Counted from the first letter of the stretch, positions 51,777 through 60,644 are shown. The stretch: DNA of 64,000 nt from Elusimicrobium simillimum (GCF_049639735.1 NZ_JBEVVA010000003.1:1488001-1552000); one strand, 5' to 3'. The notes: a model not told the origin generated them from the letters alone. Numbers and translations are program-made.

Positions 51777-53585
51777 ATGACACCACAAGAAGCGCTTAGC
51801 AAAATCTACGGGTATCGCTCGTTTATCGGCTTACAAAAAGAAATTATAGACGCTGTTATGCATGGCAACAGCGCGCTTGCGCTTATGCCTACGGGCGGCG
51901 GCAAATCACTTTGTTACCAAATACCCGCGCTGTGCTCCAACGGTACCGCTATAGTTATTTCCCCTTTAATATCGCTTATGCAGGACCAGGTTTCCACCTT
52001 AAAAGATTTGGGCGTGAAAGCGGCGGCGTTAAACTCACTTATGCCCGCCAGCGAATCCAGAGAAACATTCAGACAATTTGTAAACGGCCAGTTAACTTTG
52101 CTTTATGTATCGCCCGAAAAAGCGGTCACGCCGGATTTTTTAGATGTGCTTACCCGTATAAAAATATCGCTTTTTGCCATTGACGAGGCGCACTGTATAT
52201 CGCAATGGGGCCATGATTTCCGCCCGGAATATATGCAGCTGGCCGTACTTAGGCAGCGCTTTCCAAATATCCCCACTCTAGCGCTTACCGCCACGGCGGA
52301 CGCAATGACAAGAAAGGATATTATTAAAAACCTAAACATACCAAACGCGCAGGTATTTATAGCCAGCTTTGACCGCCCTAATATAACATATTCGGCCCAG
52401 CTTAAAGACAAAGAGAAACAGCAGCTTATTAATTTTATAGAAAACAAACATCTGGGTGACTCCGGCATTATCTACTGCCTCAGCCGCAAACGCGCGGAGA
52501 TGTTTGCCGAGTTTTTGTGCGAACACAACTTTAACGCGCTTGCCTACCACGCCGGTATGGACGCGGACGCCCGCCGCCGCAACCAAGATATTTTTATTAA
52601 AAAAGAGGGCGTAATAATGTGCGCCACAAACGCTTTTGGCATGGGCATACATAAGCCCGACGTACGCTTTGTTGTGCATATGGACCTGCCCAAAAGCGTA
52701 GAGGCCTACTACCAGGAAACCGGCCGCGCGGGCCGTGACGGGTTGCCTTCTGACGCAATGCTGTTTTACGGCACTAAAGACATAGCGCAGTTAAGAAATT
52801 TTATAGAGCAGTCCTCCGCGCCGGAGCAGCAAAAAATTGTGGAACGCCAAAAGCTAAATATGCTGGTGGCGTACGCGCAAAGCTCGGCCTGCCGCAGGCA
52901 AATTTTGCTTAATTATTTTGCCGAAAAGGGCGCCGCGTCCTGCCCCGCTTGCGACAACTGCCTTACCCCGCCGCAAACTTACGACGCCACGCTGAATATG
53001 CAAAAGTTCCTCTCCTGCGTTTACCGCACGGGGGGCGGCGGCTTTGGTTTTGGCACGCAACATATAATAGATATTTTGCTGGGTAAAAAAATAGATAAAG
53101 TAGAAAAGTTTGGCCACGATAAGCTATCCACCTACGCCATAGGCCAAGACACTGCCGAGGACGAATGGAAGTTTTTGGCCCGGCAAGCAATTGTAATGGG
53201 GCTGGCCGACATGGACCCGCAACACTCCACCCTCACGCTTAGCCGCGCCGCATGGCCCGTGCTAAAGGGCACCGAAAAAGTACAGCTGCGTAAACTGGAA
53301 AAACCAATAGGCAAAAAAGAAAAGAAACAAAAAAAGCAAGATAAATACGCCGCCATGCCGGCCGCTGACAATGAACTTTTTGAAAGACTTAGAAAGTTAC
53401 GCCGCAAACTGGCTGAAGAGGAAAATATACCGCCCTATGTAGTATTTAGCGATAAAGCGCTAATAGAAATGGCCGCCATAAAACCCAGAACGCCCGAGGA
53501 CTTTGCCAATATCAACGGCGTAGGCCAGTTTAAACTGCAAAAATACGCAGAAGTCTTTTTAGAAGAAATCAACGCGGAAGTGTAA
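51777..53585 (+). CDS. recQ: RecQ-family ATP-dependent DNA helicase
   Basis: 602 residues. Superfamily 2 helicase motifs in order: MPTGGGKSLCYQIPAL (Walker A), DEAHCISQWGHDFRPEY (DEAH box, aromatic loop), ALTATAD, ATNAFGMGIHKPDVRFV and QETGRAGRDG. The zinc site follows (CRRQILLNYF, then CPACDNC), then a winged-helix region and a C-terminal HRDC domain (about 530-602, LRKLRRKLAEEENIPPYVVF). It unwinds DNA during recombination and fork repair. Open sequence extends 183 bp upstream through the palindromic element; the ATG at 51777 gives the family N-terminus. Confidence 0.92.
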   Translation: MTPQEALSKIYGYRSFIGLQKEIIDAVMHGNSALALMPTGGGKSLCYQIPALCSNGTAIVISPLISLMQDQVSTLKDLGVKAAALNSLMPASESRETFRQFVNGQLTLLYVSPEKAVTPDFLDVLTRIKISLFAIDEAHCISQWGHDFRPEYMQLAVLRQRFPNIPTLALTATADAMTRKDIIKNLNIPNAQVFIASFDRPNITYSAQLKDKEKQQLINFIENKHLGDSGIIYCLSRKRAEMFAEFLCEHNFNALAYHAGMDADARRRNQDIFIKKEGVIMCATNAFGMGIHKPDVRFVVHMDLPKSVEAYYQETGRAGRDGLPSDAMLFYGTKDIAQLRNFIEQSSAPEQQKIVERQKLNMLVAYAQSSACRRQILLNYFAEKGAASCPACDNCLTPPQTYDATLNMQKFLSCVYRTGGGGFGFGTQHIIDILLGKKIDKVEKFGHDKLSTYAIGQDTAEDEWKFLARQAIVMGLADMDPQHSTLTLSRAAWPVLKGTEKVQLRKLEKPIGKKEKKQKKQDKYAAMPAADNELFERLRKLRRKLAEEENIPPYVVFSDKALIEMAAIKPRTPEDFANINGVGQFKLQKYAEVFLEEINAEV

Positions 53586-53602
53586 TAACGCCAAAAATAA
53601 AG

Positions 53603-53608
53603 TATATT
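53603..53608 (+). promoter_or_regulatory. -10 hexamer 6 nt before ATG (candidate leaderless promoter)
   Basis: TATATT, then GGAATT and the ATG at 53615. GGAA lies too close to ATG for a good ribosome site. Confidence 0.4.
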
Positions 53609-53614
53609 GGAATT

Positions 53615-54748
53615 ATGAAAAAACTAATATTATTTTTTAGCTTAAATTGCGCTTATTTATTATCGGTATTTTTATTCGCCAATCCGCTGCCATTAAAAAT
53701 AAATTATAACGACGGCGAAGCGCTGCCTATAACACAAAAAGCTGTGTTGGATAAAGTATACACCCAAACCGCTTCTTACGGCGTAATTAACGCGTGGGAT
53801 TTTAACCCATTAGAGCATGAATCTTTTGTTAAATGCTTTGAAGTTGAAGAAATAAAAAGCACGGTTATTTGTGTTTTTAACAGCCAGAAAACCATGAACC
53901 AAGTGCTTTTAAGAACCAATATCTATGTTGAAGATACCGACGGCAAAGAATATATTTCAAAAAAAGATTTTTATTCTGACAAAAAATTTAACAGAAGCGG
54001 CATTACCAGAACTTATATTAATGAAATGCTGGGCAACGGCGGCAAACACTACGGGGCAAGGGGCTATGATTTGCCGGGGCAAAAAATTAATATGTTTTTA
54101 ACCCTCAATGACAACGACAGCACCAAGCCCGCGCTTACAGACGCAAAAACAAAAATCTACGCCAAACAGGAAGAAGATTTTTTGTCTTTCCTCAAGACTA
54201 TAAAAAATAAATTTGCAAATAATTACACTCTTATAACCGCAATATCTAACGGAGATTATATCTTTACCATTTCCCACGAGGTTCTACACGCGCAGTATTT
54301 TTCTGATAAAAAATTTAGAAAAAATGTGGACTCATATATAAACTCAAACATAAATACCCCGCCGCTGGAACTGCTTTCAAAATATTTAAAAGAGTGGGCG
54401 TTTGCGTCTATAGAAGAGGACCTTGTTTTAAGAAACAATGAGATGCTAGCCTTTTTACTTGCCACACAAACATATGAAGAAGCTCTTGATAAGGGGCAGG
54501 CGCCTATACTGGCGGCTCTTTTAAAAATAGATTCCTCTACTAAAAACAATGCCGTTTATGATAAATTTTTTAATGAGGTGTATGATTTGTGGAAGGATTT
54601 TGATAACAACGCTGACTTCAAACTTTTTTCTGAAAGGTCAAAAGAGATTATTAAAAAATATGATCTACCCATCTCCACCAGCCAAACAGACAGCGCGTTC
54701 TACCAATACCTTATAAAGAAAGGCACCGCACCCGTAATAGTAAAATAA
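53615..54748 (+). CDS. Exported protein of unknown family with a HExxH zinc-peptidase-like motif
   Basis: 377 residues with a signal peptide (hydrophobic to about residue 22, FLFANPLP). No family is recognised with certainty. The middle has IFTISHEVLHAQYF, a HExxH motif on a predicted helix (about residues 217-225), and about 50 residues later NNEMLAFLL, which could give the third Glu ligand of a gluzincin-type zinc peptidase. Codon use is AT-richer than in the neighbours, and Lys and Asn are frequent. The leader is short (TATATT 6 nt before ATG). It follows recQ by 29 bp but is probably transcribed separately. Exported metallopeptidase is the best guess, at low certainty. Confidence 0.5.
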   Translation: MKKLILFFSLNCAYLLSVFLFANPLPLKINYNDGEALPITQKAVLDKVYTQTASYGVINAWDFNPLEHESFVKCFEVEEIKSTVICVFNSQKTMNQVLLRTNIYVEDTDGKEYISKKDFYSDKKFNRSGITRTYINEMLGNGGKHYGARGYDLPGQKINMFLTLNDNDSTKPALTDAKTKIYAKQEEDFLSFLKTIKNKFANNYTLITAISNGDYIFTISHEVLHAQYFSDKKFRKNVDSYINSNINTPPLELLSKYLKEWAFASIEEDLVLRNNEMLAFLLATQTYEEALDKGQAPILAALLKIDSSTKNNAVYDKFFNEVYDLWKDFDNNADFKLFSERSKEIIKKYDLPISTSQTDSAFYQYLIKKGTAPVIVK

Positions 54749-54766
54749 CTTTTAACAATTACAAAA

Positions 54767-54796
54767 ACAGCGGCAGATTATATAATCTGCCGCTGT
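54767..54796 (-). terminator. Terminator: perfect 30-nt palindrome
   Basis: ACAGCGGCAGATTAT and its exact complement, directly downstream of tRNA-Arg on the minus strand and followed there by TTTTGT. It may also serve the convergent gene ending at 54748. Confidence 0.85.
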
Positions 54797-54805
54797 AACT
54801 TTGAA

Positions 54806-54880
54806 TGGTAGCCCCAACAGGAATCGAACCTGTATCACCTGCTTAGAAGGCAGATGCTCTATCCATTGAGCTATGGGGCC
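54806..54880 (-). tRNA. tRNA-Arg (anticodon UCU), CCA encoded
   Basis: 75 nt including CCA. On the minus strand: acceptor GGCCCCA with TGGGGCT (a G-U pair at the end), D-arm GCTC-AATGGATA-GAGC, anticodon arm CTGC-CTTCTAA-GCAG (anticodon TCT) and T-arm ACAGG-TTCGATT-CCTGT. It reads AGA/AGG codons. Confidence 0.93.
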
Positions 54881-54913
54881 AAAAATTGTTGAATTTATTG
54901 TTGTGCGCAAGCC

Positions 54914-54940
54914 CGGCTCCCCGGGCTGGACTCGAACTAC
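54914..54940 (-). other. tRNA-like 3' fragment
   Basis: On the minus strand this reads GTTCGAGTCCAGCCC then GGGGAGCC, like the T-arm and 3' acceptor half of a tRNA. No D-arm or anticodon arm can be built next to it. It lies 34 bp from tRNA-Arg, in the gap before the pilin gene. A remnant of a second tRNA or an attachment-site scar is possible. Confidence 0.4.
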
Positions 54941-55042
54941 ATATATATTTTACAAAATCTGAATTATTTTTGCATAAAAGTTATTTTCACCGCGCCCGGC
55001 CTATTTAGGTATAATAAAAATATAAAGTTTAAAGGAGGAGTT

Positions 55043-55525
55043 ATGAAAAGAGGTTTTACGTTAATAGAACTGCTTGTGGTAGTTCTAATCATAGGCATAC
55101 TTGCCGCAATCGCGCTGCCGCAGTATACAAAAGCGGTAGAAAAGTCCCGCATGGCAGAAGCCGTGCTTAATATGGGCAATATGGTAAAAGCTATAAACAT
55201 ATACAACCTTACACAGGGCAACACAAACGCGCTTGATGAAAACACCTCCCCCGCAGACGTATGGGATATTGATTTAAGCGGCGGCAACTCTTGGACATAT
55301 ACTACCTGCTGTGGCTGGGGGTACCGCACTAAGCATTTTATATATCTACCGTTTTATCAGGGCGGCAATGTAAGCGCCTTAAGATGCACCGGCACATGCA
55401 CCGACGCCGATATGGAATCGCCCGACCCGGAATATTATTTTGAACAAAACATCGCGGACGGTTCCGTAAAATGTTACCCCAGCAAAACAGGTGCGCTTTC
55501 TAAGGTTTGCGGCGCTTATAAATAG
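55043..55525 (+). CDS. Type IV pilin-like protein (prepilin)
   Basis: 160 residues. The very short leader MKRG precedes FTLIELLVVVLIIGILAAIA, the prepilin peptidase and N-methylation motif (cleavage after Gly, Glu5 present). The first 55 residues are typical of PilE/PulG helices (LPQYTKAVEKSRMAEAV). The globular part has cysteines (CCGW, CTGTC, KCYP, KVC) able to form disulfides, including a possible C-terminal D-region loop. It is exported and assembled at the inner membrane. Many such genes are a feature of Elusimicrobium. AAAGGAGGAG and TATAAT (55010-55015) give a strong normal start. Its 3' end overlaps the convergent glycosylase gene by 10 bp. Confidence 0.92.
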   Translation: MKRGFTLIELLVVVLIIGILAAIALPQYTKAVEKSRMAEAVLNMGNMVKAINIYNLTQGNTNALDENTSPADVWDIDLSGGNSWTYTTCCGWGYRTKHFIYLPFYQGGNVSALRCTGTCTDADMESPDPEYYFEQNIADGSVKCYPSKTGALSKVCGAYK

Positions 55526-56016
55526 TTTTTACTCAAGCCTTTGCATAGTGCCGCGCTCCAGGCTTTTAGCTTAAAGTCAAAGCTTTTGGCGGCGTACGCC
55601 GGGCTGGTAGACGGCAGCGGGATATACTCCACACCTTCAAGCCGGGTATTATATTTAAAATAAAACTTTTCCGCGCTTTTACCGTTAAAAAACACCTGTC
55701 TTATAGACGGGTGTTTTTTAATAAACCCGTTTATATCATTGGGCGCAATATCTTTAATATCACTGTCTAAAGAGCCTTCCCTTTTGCACGAGGCCACGGT
55801 ATCCCACAGCGCCAGGCCGCCCCCCGTTATCAAACGTTTTTTAACATTATAATCTGCGCTAAACTCCGCGCCAAAAAACTTAAACATGATAGGCCAAAAC
55901 GCGTTACGCCCGTGCCCGTAATATTCCTCCATAGCAAGAGAGTCCTCCCCCGGCATAGTGCCAAGTATAAGTATTTTAGGGTTTGGGGCCGTTAGCGGCG
56001 CAAAGCATTTTTTCAT
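55516..56016 (-). CDS. Uracil-DNA-glycosylase-fold protein, hypoxanthine-DNA glycosylase type
   Basis: 166 residues. ILILGTMPGEDSL followed by YYGHGRNAFWPIM is the active-site region of the family 6 (HDG) branch, which removes deaminated adenine from DNA; the second motif is PLPSTSPAYA. It acts in the cytoplasm in base-excision repair. Its ATG has TAATAT ending 6 nt upstream and no ribosome site. Confidence 0.85.
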   Translation of the reverse strand: MKKCFAPLTAPNPKILILGTMPGEDSLAMEEYYGHGRNAFWPIMFKFFGAEFSADYNVKKRLITGGGLALWDTVASCKREGSLDSDIKDIAPNDINGFIKKHPSIRQVFFNGKSAEKFYFKYNTRLEGVEYIPLPSTSPAYAAKSFDFKLKAWSAALCKGLSKNYL

Positions 56017-56022
56017 ATTCTT

Positions 56023-56028
56023 ATATTA
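56023..56028 (-). promoter_or_regulatory. -10-like hexamer 6 nt before ATG (candidate leaderless promoter)
   Basis: TAATAT, then AAGAAT and the ATG at 56016. An overlapping TATAAT is 8 nt from ATG. Confidence 0.4.
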
Positions 56029-56081
56029 TAAATAATATTCTAAAAATGATAGAATAGAGTAACTTATATAAGGGTAGTAAA

Positions 56082-57275
56082 ATGACCAAAAAGAGTCTCA
56101 GTTTTTCATATTCCAAAATGTCACTCTACCGTGAGTGCCCGCAAAAATTTAAATTCCGCTATATCCACAAAATACCGGAAGCGCCTAAGTATTACTTTGC
56201 CTTCGGCAATGCCATGCATAAAGCGCTGGAATATCTTTACGGTGTATCGCAGCCCCCCTTCCCCACATTACAGCAGGTGCTGGACTTTTTTGACGCCGAT
56301 TGGCGCGCTACCTCTTATGAAGACAAAGGCTACGCCAGTATATCCAAAGAGCTTGAAGGCTACGACGAGGGCCGCCGCATTTTAGTTTCCTACTACCAAA
56401 AGCATAAAGAAGAACTTTTTGTACCGCTGGCGGTGGAGTTCCGCACAACTTTGGCTATAGACTCGCTTTCACTTATCAGCATTATTGACCGTGTGGATTA
56501 TCTTGGCCAGGGCCGCGTGGCAATAACAGACTACAAAACAGGCAAAACCGTCGCGCGTGAGCCGGACCAGCTTTATATGTACCAAAAGGTTATGGAAGCC
56601 TCGCCGGTGCTTAAAAACATGGTAATGGCTAAAGATTCTTCCGCCAAAGAAGTTAAAGTTGAGCGCATGTCTTTCTACCATTTACCCACCCTAAAAGCAA
56701 TGGATTTTGACCCCGCCCCCGAGGCAGAAATAAAAGTATATTGGGACGGAGTATTAAAAACAGCCGACGAAATACGCGCGGAAGTTTACACCCCATCCCC
56801 GTCTGAATCCAAATGCAGATTTTGCGACTATAAATCCATGTGCCCCGTTTTTACGGGCGTTGAGTATGAAGAGTTTGCCAAAACGCCTAAGCCGTCTATA
56901 ATGCTTACCCCAAAAATGGAAGAGGACGTGCTGTCTGCCAAAATAGACAAACTGGCCGAAATCGGCCAAAGTTACGCCGCGCTTAAAAAAGAAATTATAG
57001 CCATAATGCAGGAACGCAACTACAACCAGCATTTTGGCACCGATTACAAAGTGGAACTTGTGCAAAAACAGGCTATTGATTTTGAAGATAAACAAGCCGT
57101 AGTTGATATGCTTAAAGCAAGCAATCTGCTTAAAAAAACGCTTGTGCCCACACAGTCCACCATAGAGGCATTACTTACGGACTCTGACGTACCGCAAGAC
57201 GTTAAAGATAAACTGCGCGCCATGAGCCGCACCGTTACCACGCAGGATTTACAAATTAAAAAAGTGGATAAATAA
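56082..57275 (+). CDS. PD-(D/E)XK nuclease of the RecB/Cas4 type with FeS cysteines
   Basis: 397 residues. The N-terminal SYSKMSLYRECPQKFKFRY has the first cluster Cys and the QxxY-like region. VEFRTTLA, then IDRVDY and AITDYKTGK form the nuclease core (Asp and DYKTGK). CRFCDYKSMCPVF gives the three remaining Cys of a probable [4Fe-4S] cluster. Together they match the PDDEXK_1 family of AddB/Cas4-like exonucleases. No cas genes or CRISPR array are near, so a DNA-repair role is more likely. It is followed one base after its stop by the LTA-synthase-like gene (TAATATG). Confidence 0.85.
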   Translation: MTKKSLSFSYSKMSLYRECPQKFKFRYIHKIPEAPKYYFAFGNAMHKALEYLYGVSQPPFPTLQQVLDFFDADWRATSYEDKGYASISKELEGYDEGRRILVSYYQKHKEELFVPLAVEFRTTLAIDSLSLISIIDRVDYLGQGRVAITDYKTGKTVAREPDQLYMYQKVMEASPVLKNMVMAKDSSAKEVKVERMSFYHLPTLKAMDFDPAPEAEIKVYWDGVLKTADEIRAEVYTPSPSESKCRFCDYKSMCPVFTGVEYEEFAKTPKPSIMLTPKMEEDVLSAKIDKLAEIGQSYAALKKEIIAIMQERNYNQHFGTDYKVELVQKQAIDFEDKQAVVDMLKASNLLKKTLVPTQSTIEALLTDSDVPQDVKDKLRAMSRTVTTQDLQIKKVDK

Positions 57276-57276
57276 T

Positions 57277-59199
57277 ATGTTTTCATTCTTAAAAAAAGGC
57301 AACTTTAAACTAAAAATTTCCATAGTTACAGTGGGCCTTTTTTTATGTTTATTCACGCTTTTCAGGCTGGCTATTTTTGTGCGTTACCACGGTGTATTTA
57401 CCGGGCTTAGCGGGGCTGATATACTTTCCTCTTTTACCAACGGCTTACGGTTTGACATGTCAATGATTGGCACGTTTGCCATGGTGTTTGTGCTGCTGCT
57501 TAATTTGCCCGTAAAATCAAAAGTCTGGGTAAAAACATTCCTTATAATATTGGCGACCATCTTTATAATCATGGCGGGCACACTGGTTGGCGATTTTATT
57601 TATTTTGACTATGTTAAACGCCATATGGCAGAGGAACTTTTGGTAATAGCCAGCGACGTTGGTTTTTTGGTCAAATACACTTTAACGTCAGCACTTATCC
57701 CCCTTATACTGCTGCTTGCGTCGTACGGCGCGGCAATATTTTTAATAATAAAATTTGTTAACAAATATTATGACCCCGCTAAAGATAACCTTTCCTGGGC
57801 AAAAACAGCGGCGGTGCTTTTGGTAATAGCAGTTGTAACGGTATTTGGCATAAGGGGCAGGATATTCGCCCACAAAACCATAGGCATAGGCGATGTGTAC
57901 GCATACGCCTCCTCGCCAGAGGAAGCCGCGCTTACGCTTAACGGTATTTTTACTTCTTACCATACGCTGCGCAAAGGCAAAGTGGAGTTTGACAACGCCA
58001 TGCCTTTTGATACCGCGCTAACTATAGCCAAACAAAATTTAATAACAGATTACGAAACCGTGCCCAATGCCGACTACCCTTTAATGCGCTCATTAAATGT
58101 AAAAGGCGAACGCACCGGATACAACTTTTACGTGGTACTTTTAGAGGGCTGGAGCCCGTATTATGTGGACTCTTTAGAAGGCAACGGCAAATTTAAGGTT
58201 ACGCCGGAGTTTGACGCTATTGTTAAAGACTCCGTTGTATTTACAAACGCCTATTCGGCGGGGCTGCGCAGTATATTCGGCTTTAGCGGCGCGTTCCTGG
58301 GCATACCAATGCTGCCGGGCATGCCTATGCTGGGGTACGGGCTGGAACTTTCCCAGTTTACAGGCATGGGCACGGCGTTTAATAAATACGGTTACTACAC
58401 AATATTTTCACAGGCTTCTTACCGCGACTCTTACCGCATGTGCGCGCTGGCGTCTGGCGTAATAGGCACTGGCGGCAGTTACGGGCGTGAAGACATGCCC
58501 GAGATGCTGCCTTATAAAGAAAAGGCCGTCTTTGGTTTTGACTATGACGCGCTTATTTTTACCGCCGACAAATTAAAAAATAAAAAGAATTTTTTGGCCC
58601 TTACATTTACCGCTATCACGCATGACCCTTTTACCGTTACCTTACCGCAGTTTGAGGCGTACCCAAGGGGCGTATCGTGGGAAAACGATTATTTAAATTC
58701 GCTTTATTACGCTGACTATTCAGTAGGCGAACTGATTAAAAAAGCTAAAACAGAAGGCTGGTTTGATAACACAATTTTTATTTTTCTTTCAGACCATAGT
58801 TCCGGCGACCTTAACCGCGGCACGCTTAAAAACCGCTACCGCATACCTTTTGTAATGTACGCGCCCAAAATATTAAAACCGCAGGTTATTAACCACACCG
58901 TCTCACAAATGGACCTGCTGCCAACTATTTACGACCTGGCTAATATAAGCGACCCGTATGCCGCTTTTGGTAAAAGCGCCTTACGCGCGGACGCCAACCG
59001 CTTCGCGTTCTTTTCAGAGGGCACAAACATAGGTATAATAAATGACAACGGCGCTATTATGCACAACGGCAAAACTATAGTAAAAGAAGAGGCCGATAAT
59101 GCGCAATTTAACGCCGCCCAGGCGGCTGACCTGGCCTTAGCTTTAGAAAAGGCCTCAACAGTTTTAATAAAAGATAATAAGTGGTTTAAACAGGACTAA
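57277..59199 (+). CDS. LTA-synthase-like membrane phosphoglycerol transferase (sulfatase fold)
   Basis: 640 residues. Five membrane segments in the first 200 residues are followed by an extracytoplasmic alkaline-phosphatase/sulfatase-fold domain. The metal site starts at YVVLLEGWSPYY (Glu). The nucleophile is probably the Ser in SAGLRSIFGFSGAFLG (about residue 332), and IFIFLSDHSSGD gives the late Asp-His. The family moves glycerol phosphate from phosphatidylglycerol onto a glycolipid, periplasmic glucan or other acceptor. A glycerol-kinase-like gene follows after 2 bp, supporting a glycerol-phosphate theme. In a Gram-negative cell the acceptor is unknown. Confidence 0.85.
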   Translation: MFSFLKKGNFKLKISIVTVGLFLCLFTLFRLAIFVRYHGVFTGLSGADILSSFTNGLRFDMSMIGTFAMVFVLLLNLPVKSKVWVKTFLIILATIFIIMAGTLVGDFIYFDYVKRHMAEELLVIASDVGFLVKYTLTSALIPLILLLASYGAAIFLIIKFVNKYYDPAKDNLSWAKTAAVLLVIAVVTVFGIRGRIFAHKTIGIGDVYAYASSPEEAALTLNGIFTSYHTLRKGKVEFDNAMPFDTALTIAKQNLITDYETVPNADYPLMRSLNVKGERTGYNFYVVLLEGWSPYYVDSLEGNGKFKVTPEFDAIVKDSVVFTNAYSAGLRSIFGFSGAFLGIPMLPGMPMLGYGLELSQFTGMGTAFNKYGYYTIFSQASYRDSYRMCALASGVIGTGGSYGREDMPEMLPYKEKAVFGFDYDALIFTADKLKNKKNFLALTFTAITHDPFTVTLPQFEAYPRGVSWENDYLNSLYYADYSVGELIKKAKTEGWFDNTIFIFLSDHSSGDLNRGTLKNRYRIPFVMYAPKILKPQVINHTVSQMDLLPTIYDLANISDPYAAFGKSALRADANRFAFFSEGTNIGIINDNGAIMHNGKTIVKEEADNAQFNAAQAADLALALEKASTVLIKDNKWFKQD

Positions 59200-59201
59200 A
59201 T

Positions 59202-60644
59202 ATGGATAAACACAAAACGCTTTTTGCGGTACTTGACCAAGGCAGCAGCGGGTCGCGCGTATTTTTAGTTAACGAGCGCGGCGAGATTGTGCTAAAAAAG
59301 CATAAAGAAATAGTTTCCAAGCACCTAGGCCTAAACCTGGCGGAATACGACGGGCAGGAATTACTTGACTCCCAGCTCACCCTGCTTAAAGAAGCCTTAG
59401 AAAACTTGCCTAACCAAGTATCCTCCATAGCCGTTACCACGCAGCGTTCAACTATAGTTTTGTGGGACAAAACCACCGGCCGCGCCGTGGCCCCCGTGCT
59501 TACCTGGCAGGACGGCAGAGGCTATAAAGAGGCCGAGGCTGTGGCAATGCCGCAAGAGGAAATACATAAAAAAACAGGCCTTTATAAAACACCCTTTTAC
59601 TCAGCTTCCAAAATAACCTGGTGCTTCAACAATATCCCAGCGGTCAAAGAATGCGCCGCCAATGGCAACCTGCTTATAGCGCCTGTGGCCACCTACATTA
59701 TATGGCATCTTACAGGCGGCAAAGTTTTTGCTACGGACCCTACTTTGGCGCAAAGAACTTTACTTTTTAACATAAATACCTTTAACTGGGACGACGAACT
59801 TTTAACCGCTTTCGGCGTACCTAAAGAGTGTCTCCCGCAAATTAAAAATACTTACGATGACTACGGCGATTACAACGGCGTACCCATAAAAGTTTGCATT
59901 GGGGACCAGCAGTCCGCCGCCATTGGCATAGGCGTAGCCAATGAGGGCGACGCCGTGATAAACTACGGCACGGGCGCGTTTTTGCTTGTCAACACAGGCA
60001 GCAATTTACGCAGTATACCGGGCATATTAACATCAGTAGGCGCGACAACGGCTCAGCAAAACAGAAACTTTATGCTAGAGGGCCCGGTTAACGCGGCCGC
60101 CGCAATATTCCAGTGGCTTGGCGGGGTAGGATTAAGTTTTGACTCCACCGAGATAGATGATTTGTTTGCCAGAGCGCAAAAGCCAATTTGGTTTTTGCCG
60201 GCGTTTGGCGGCATAGGCGCACCGTATTGGGACTTTACCACACAAACAGTTATGAGCGGCTTTACCACCGCCACTAAAAAGGAAGACATTGTGGCGGGCG
60301 GCGTACGCAGCCTTGGCTTTATGCTTGCCGATATTGTGTTCTATATTAAACAACACGGCATAAACACGGGCGGTATAAAGGTATCAGGCGGGTTTGCCAA
60401 AAACCACAGTCTGCTTAAATTTCAGTCAGACATTTTACAGCAAAAGCTTATACAAACCTGCGAGAGCGAAACAACTGCGTTAGGCGCGGTAGCAATAATG
60501 GCCCAGCATGAAAATATAGACATAAAACTATGGGACAACTTTACCTCCAGCCGTGAGTTTACGCCGCAAATTACCCCGCAAGAGGCGCAGGCCGACTACA
60601 TGGCATGGCGCAAGTTTTTCGACTGGTGCCGCAGCTTTAAATAG
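59202..60644 (+). CDS. FGGY-family carbohydrate kinase, glycerol-kinase-like
   Basis: 480 residues. Both FGGY actin-like domains are present: LFAVLDQGSSGSRVFLV (phosphate loop), TTQRSTIVLWD with WQDGRG (substrate site resembling glycerol kinase), CIGDQQSAAIG and GAPYWDFTTQ. It phosphorylates a polyol or sugar with ATP. True glycerol kinases keep WQ(C/D)RRT; here WQDGRG differs, so the substrate is uncertain. Last gene of the nuclease-LtaS-like-kinase run. Confidence 0.8.
   Translation: MDKHKTLFAVLDQGSSGSRVFLVNERGEIVLKKHKEIVSKHLGLNLAEYDGQELLDSQLTLLKEALENLPNQVSSIAVTTQRSTIVLWDKTTGRAVAPVLTWQDGRGYKEAEAVAMPQEEIHKKTGLYKTPFYSASKITWCFNNIPAVKECAANGNLLIAPVATYIIWHLTGGKVFATDPTLAQRTLLFNINTFNWDDELLTAFGVPKECLPQIKNTYDDYGDYNGVPIKVCIGDQQSAAIGIGVANEGDAVINYGTGAFLLVNTGSNLRSIPGILTSVGATTAQQNRNFMLEGPVNAAAAIFQWLGGVGLSFDSTEIDDLFARAQKPIWFLPAFGGIGAPYWDFTTQTVMSGFTTATKKEDIVAGGVRSLGFMLADIVFYIKQHGINTGGIKVSGGFAKNHSLLKFQSDILQQKLIQTCESETTALGAVAIMAQHENIDIKLWDNFTSSREFTPQITPQEAQADYMAWRKFFDWCRSFK

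Noticed and set aside
57277..59199. Loss of the catalytic Thr in the LTA-synthase-like protein
   Set aside because: Relatives use GxRS or GxRT at this place; the Ser in AGLRS can serve as nucleophile.
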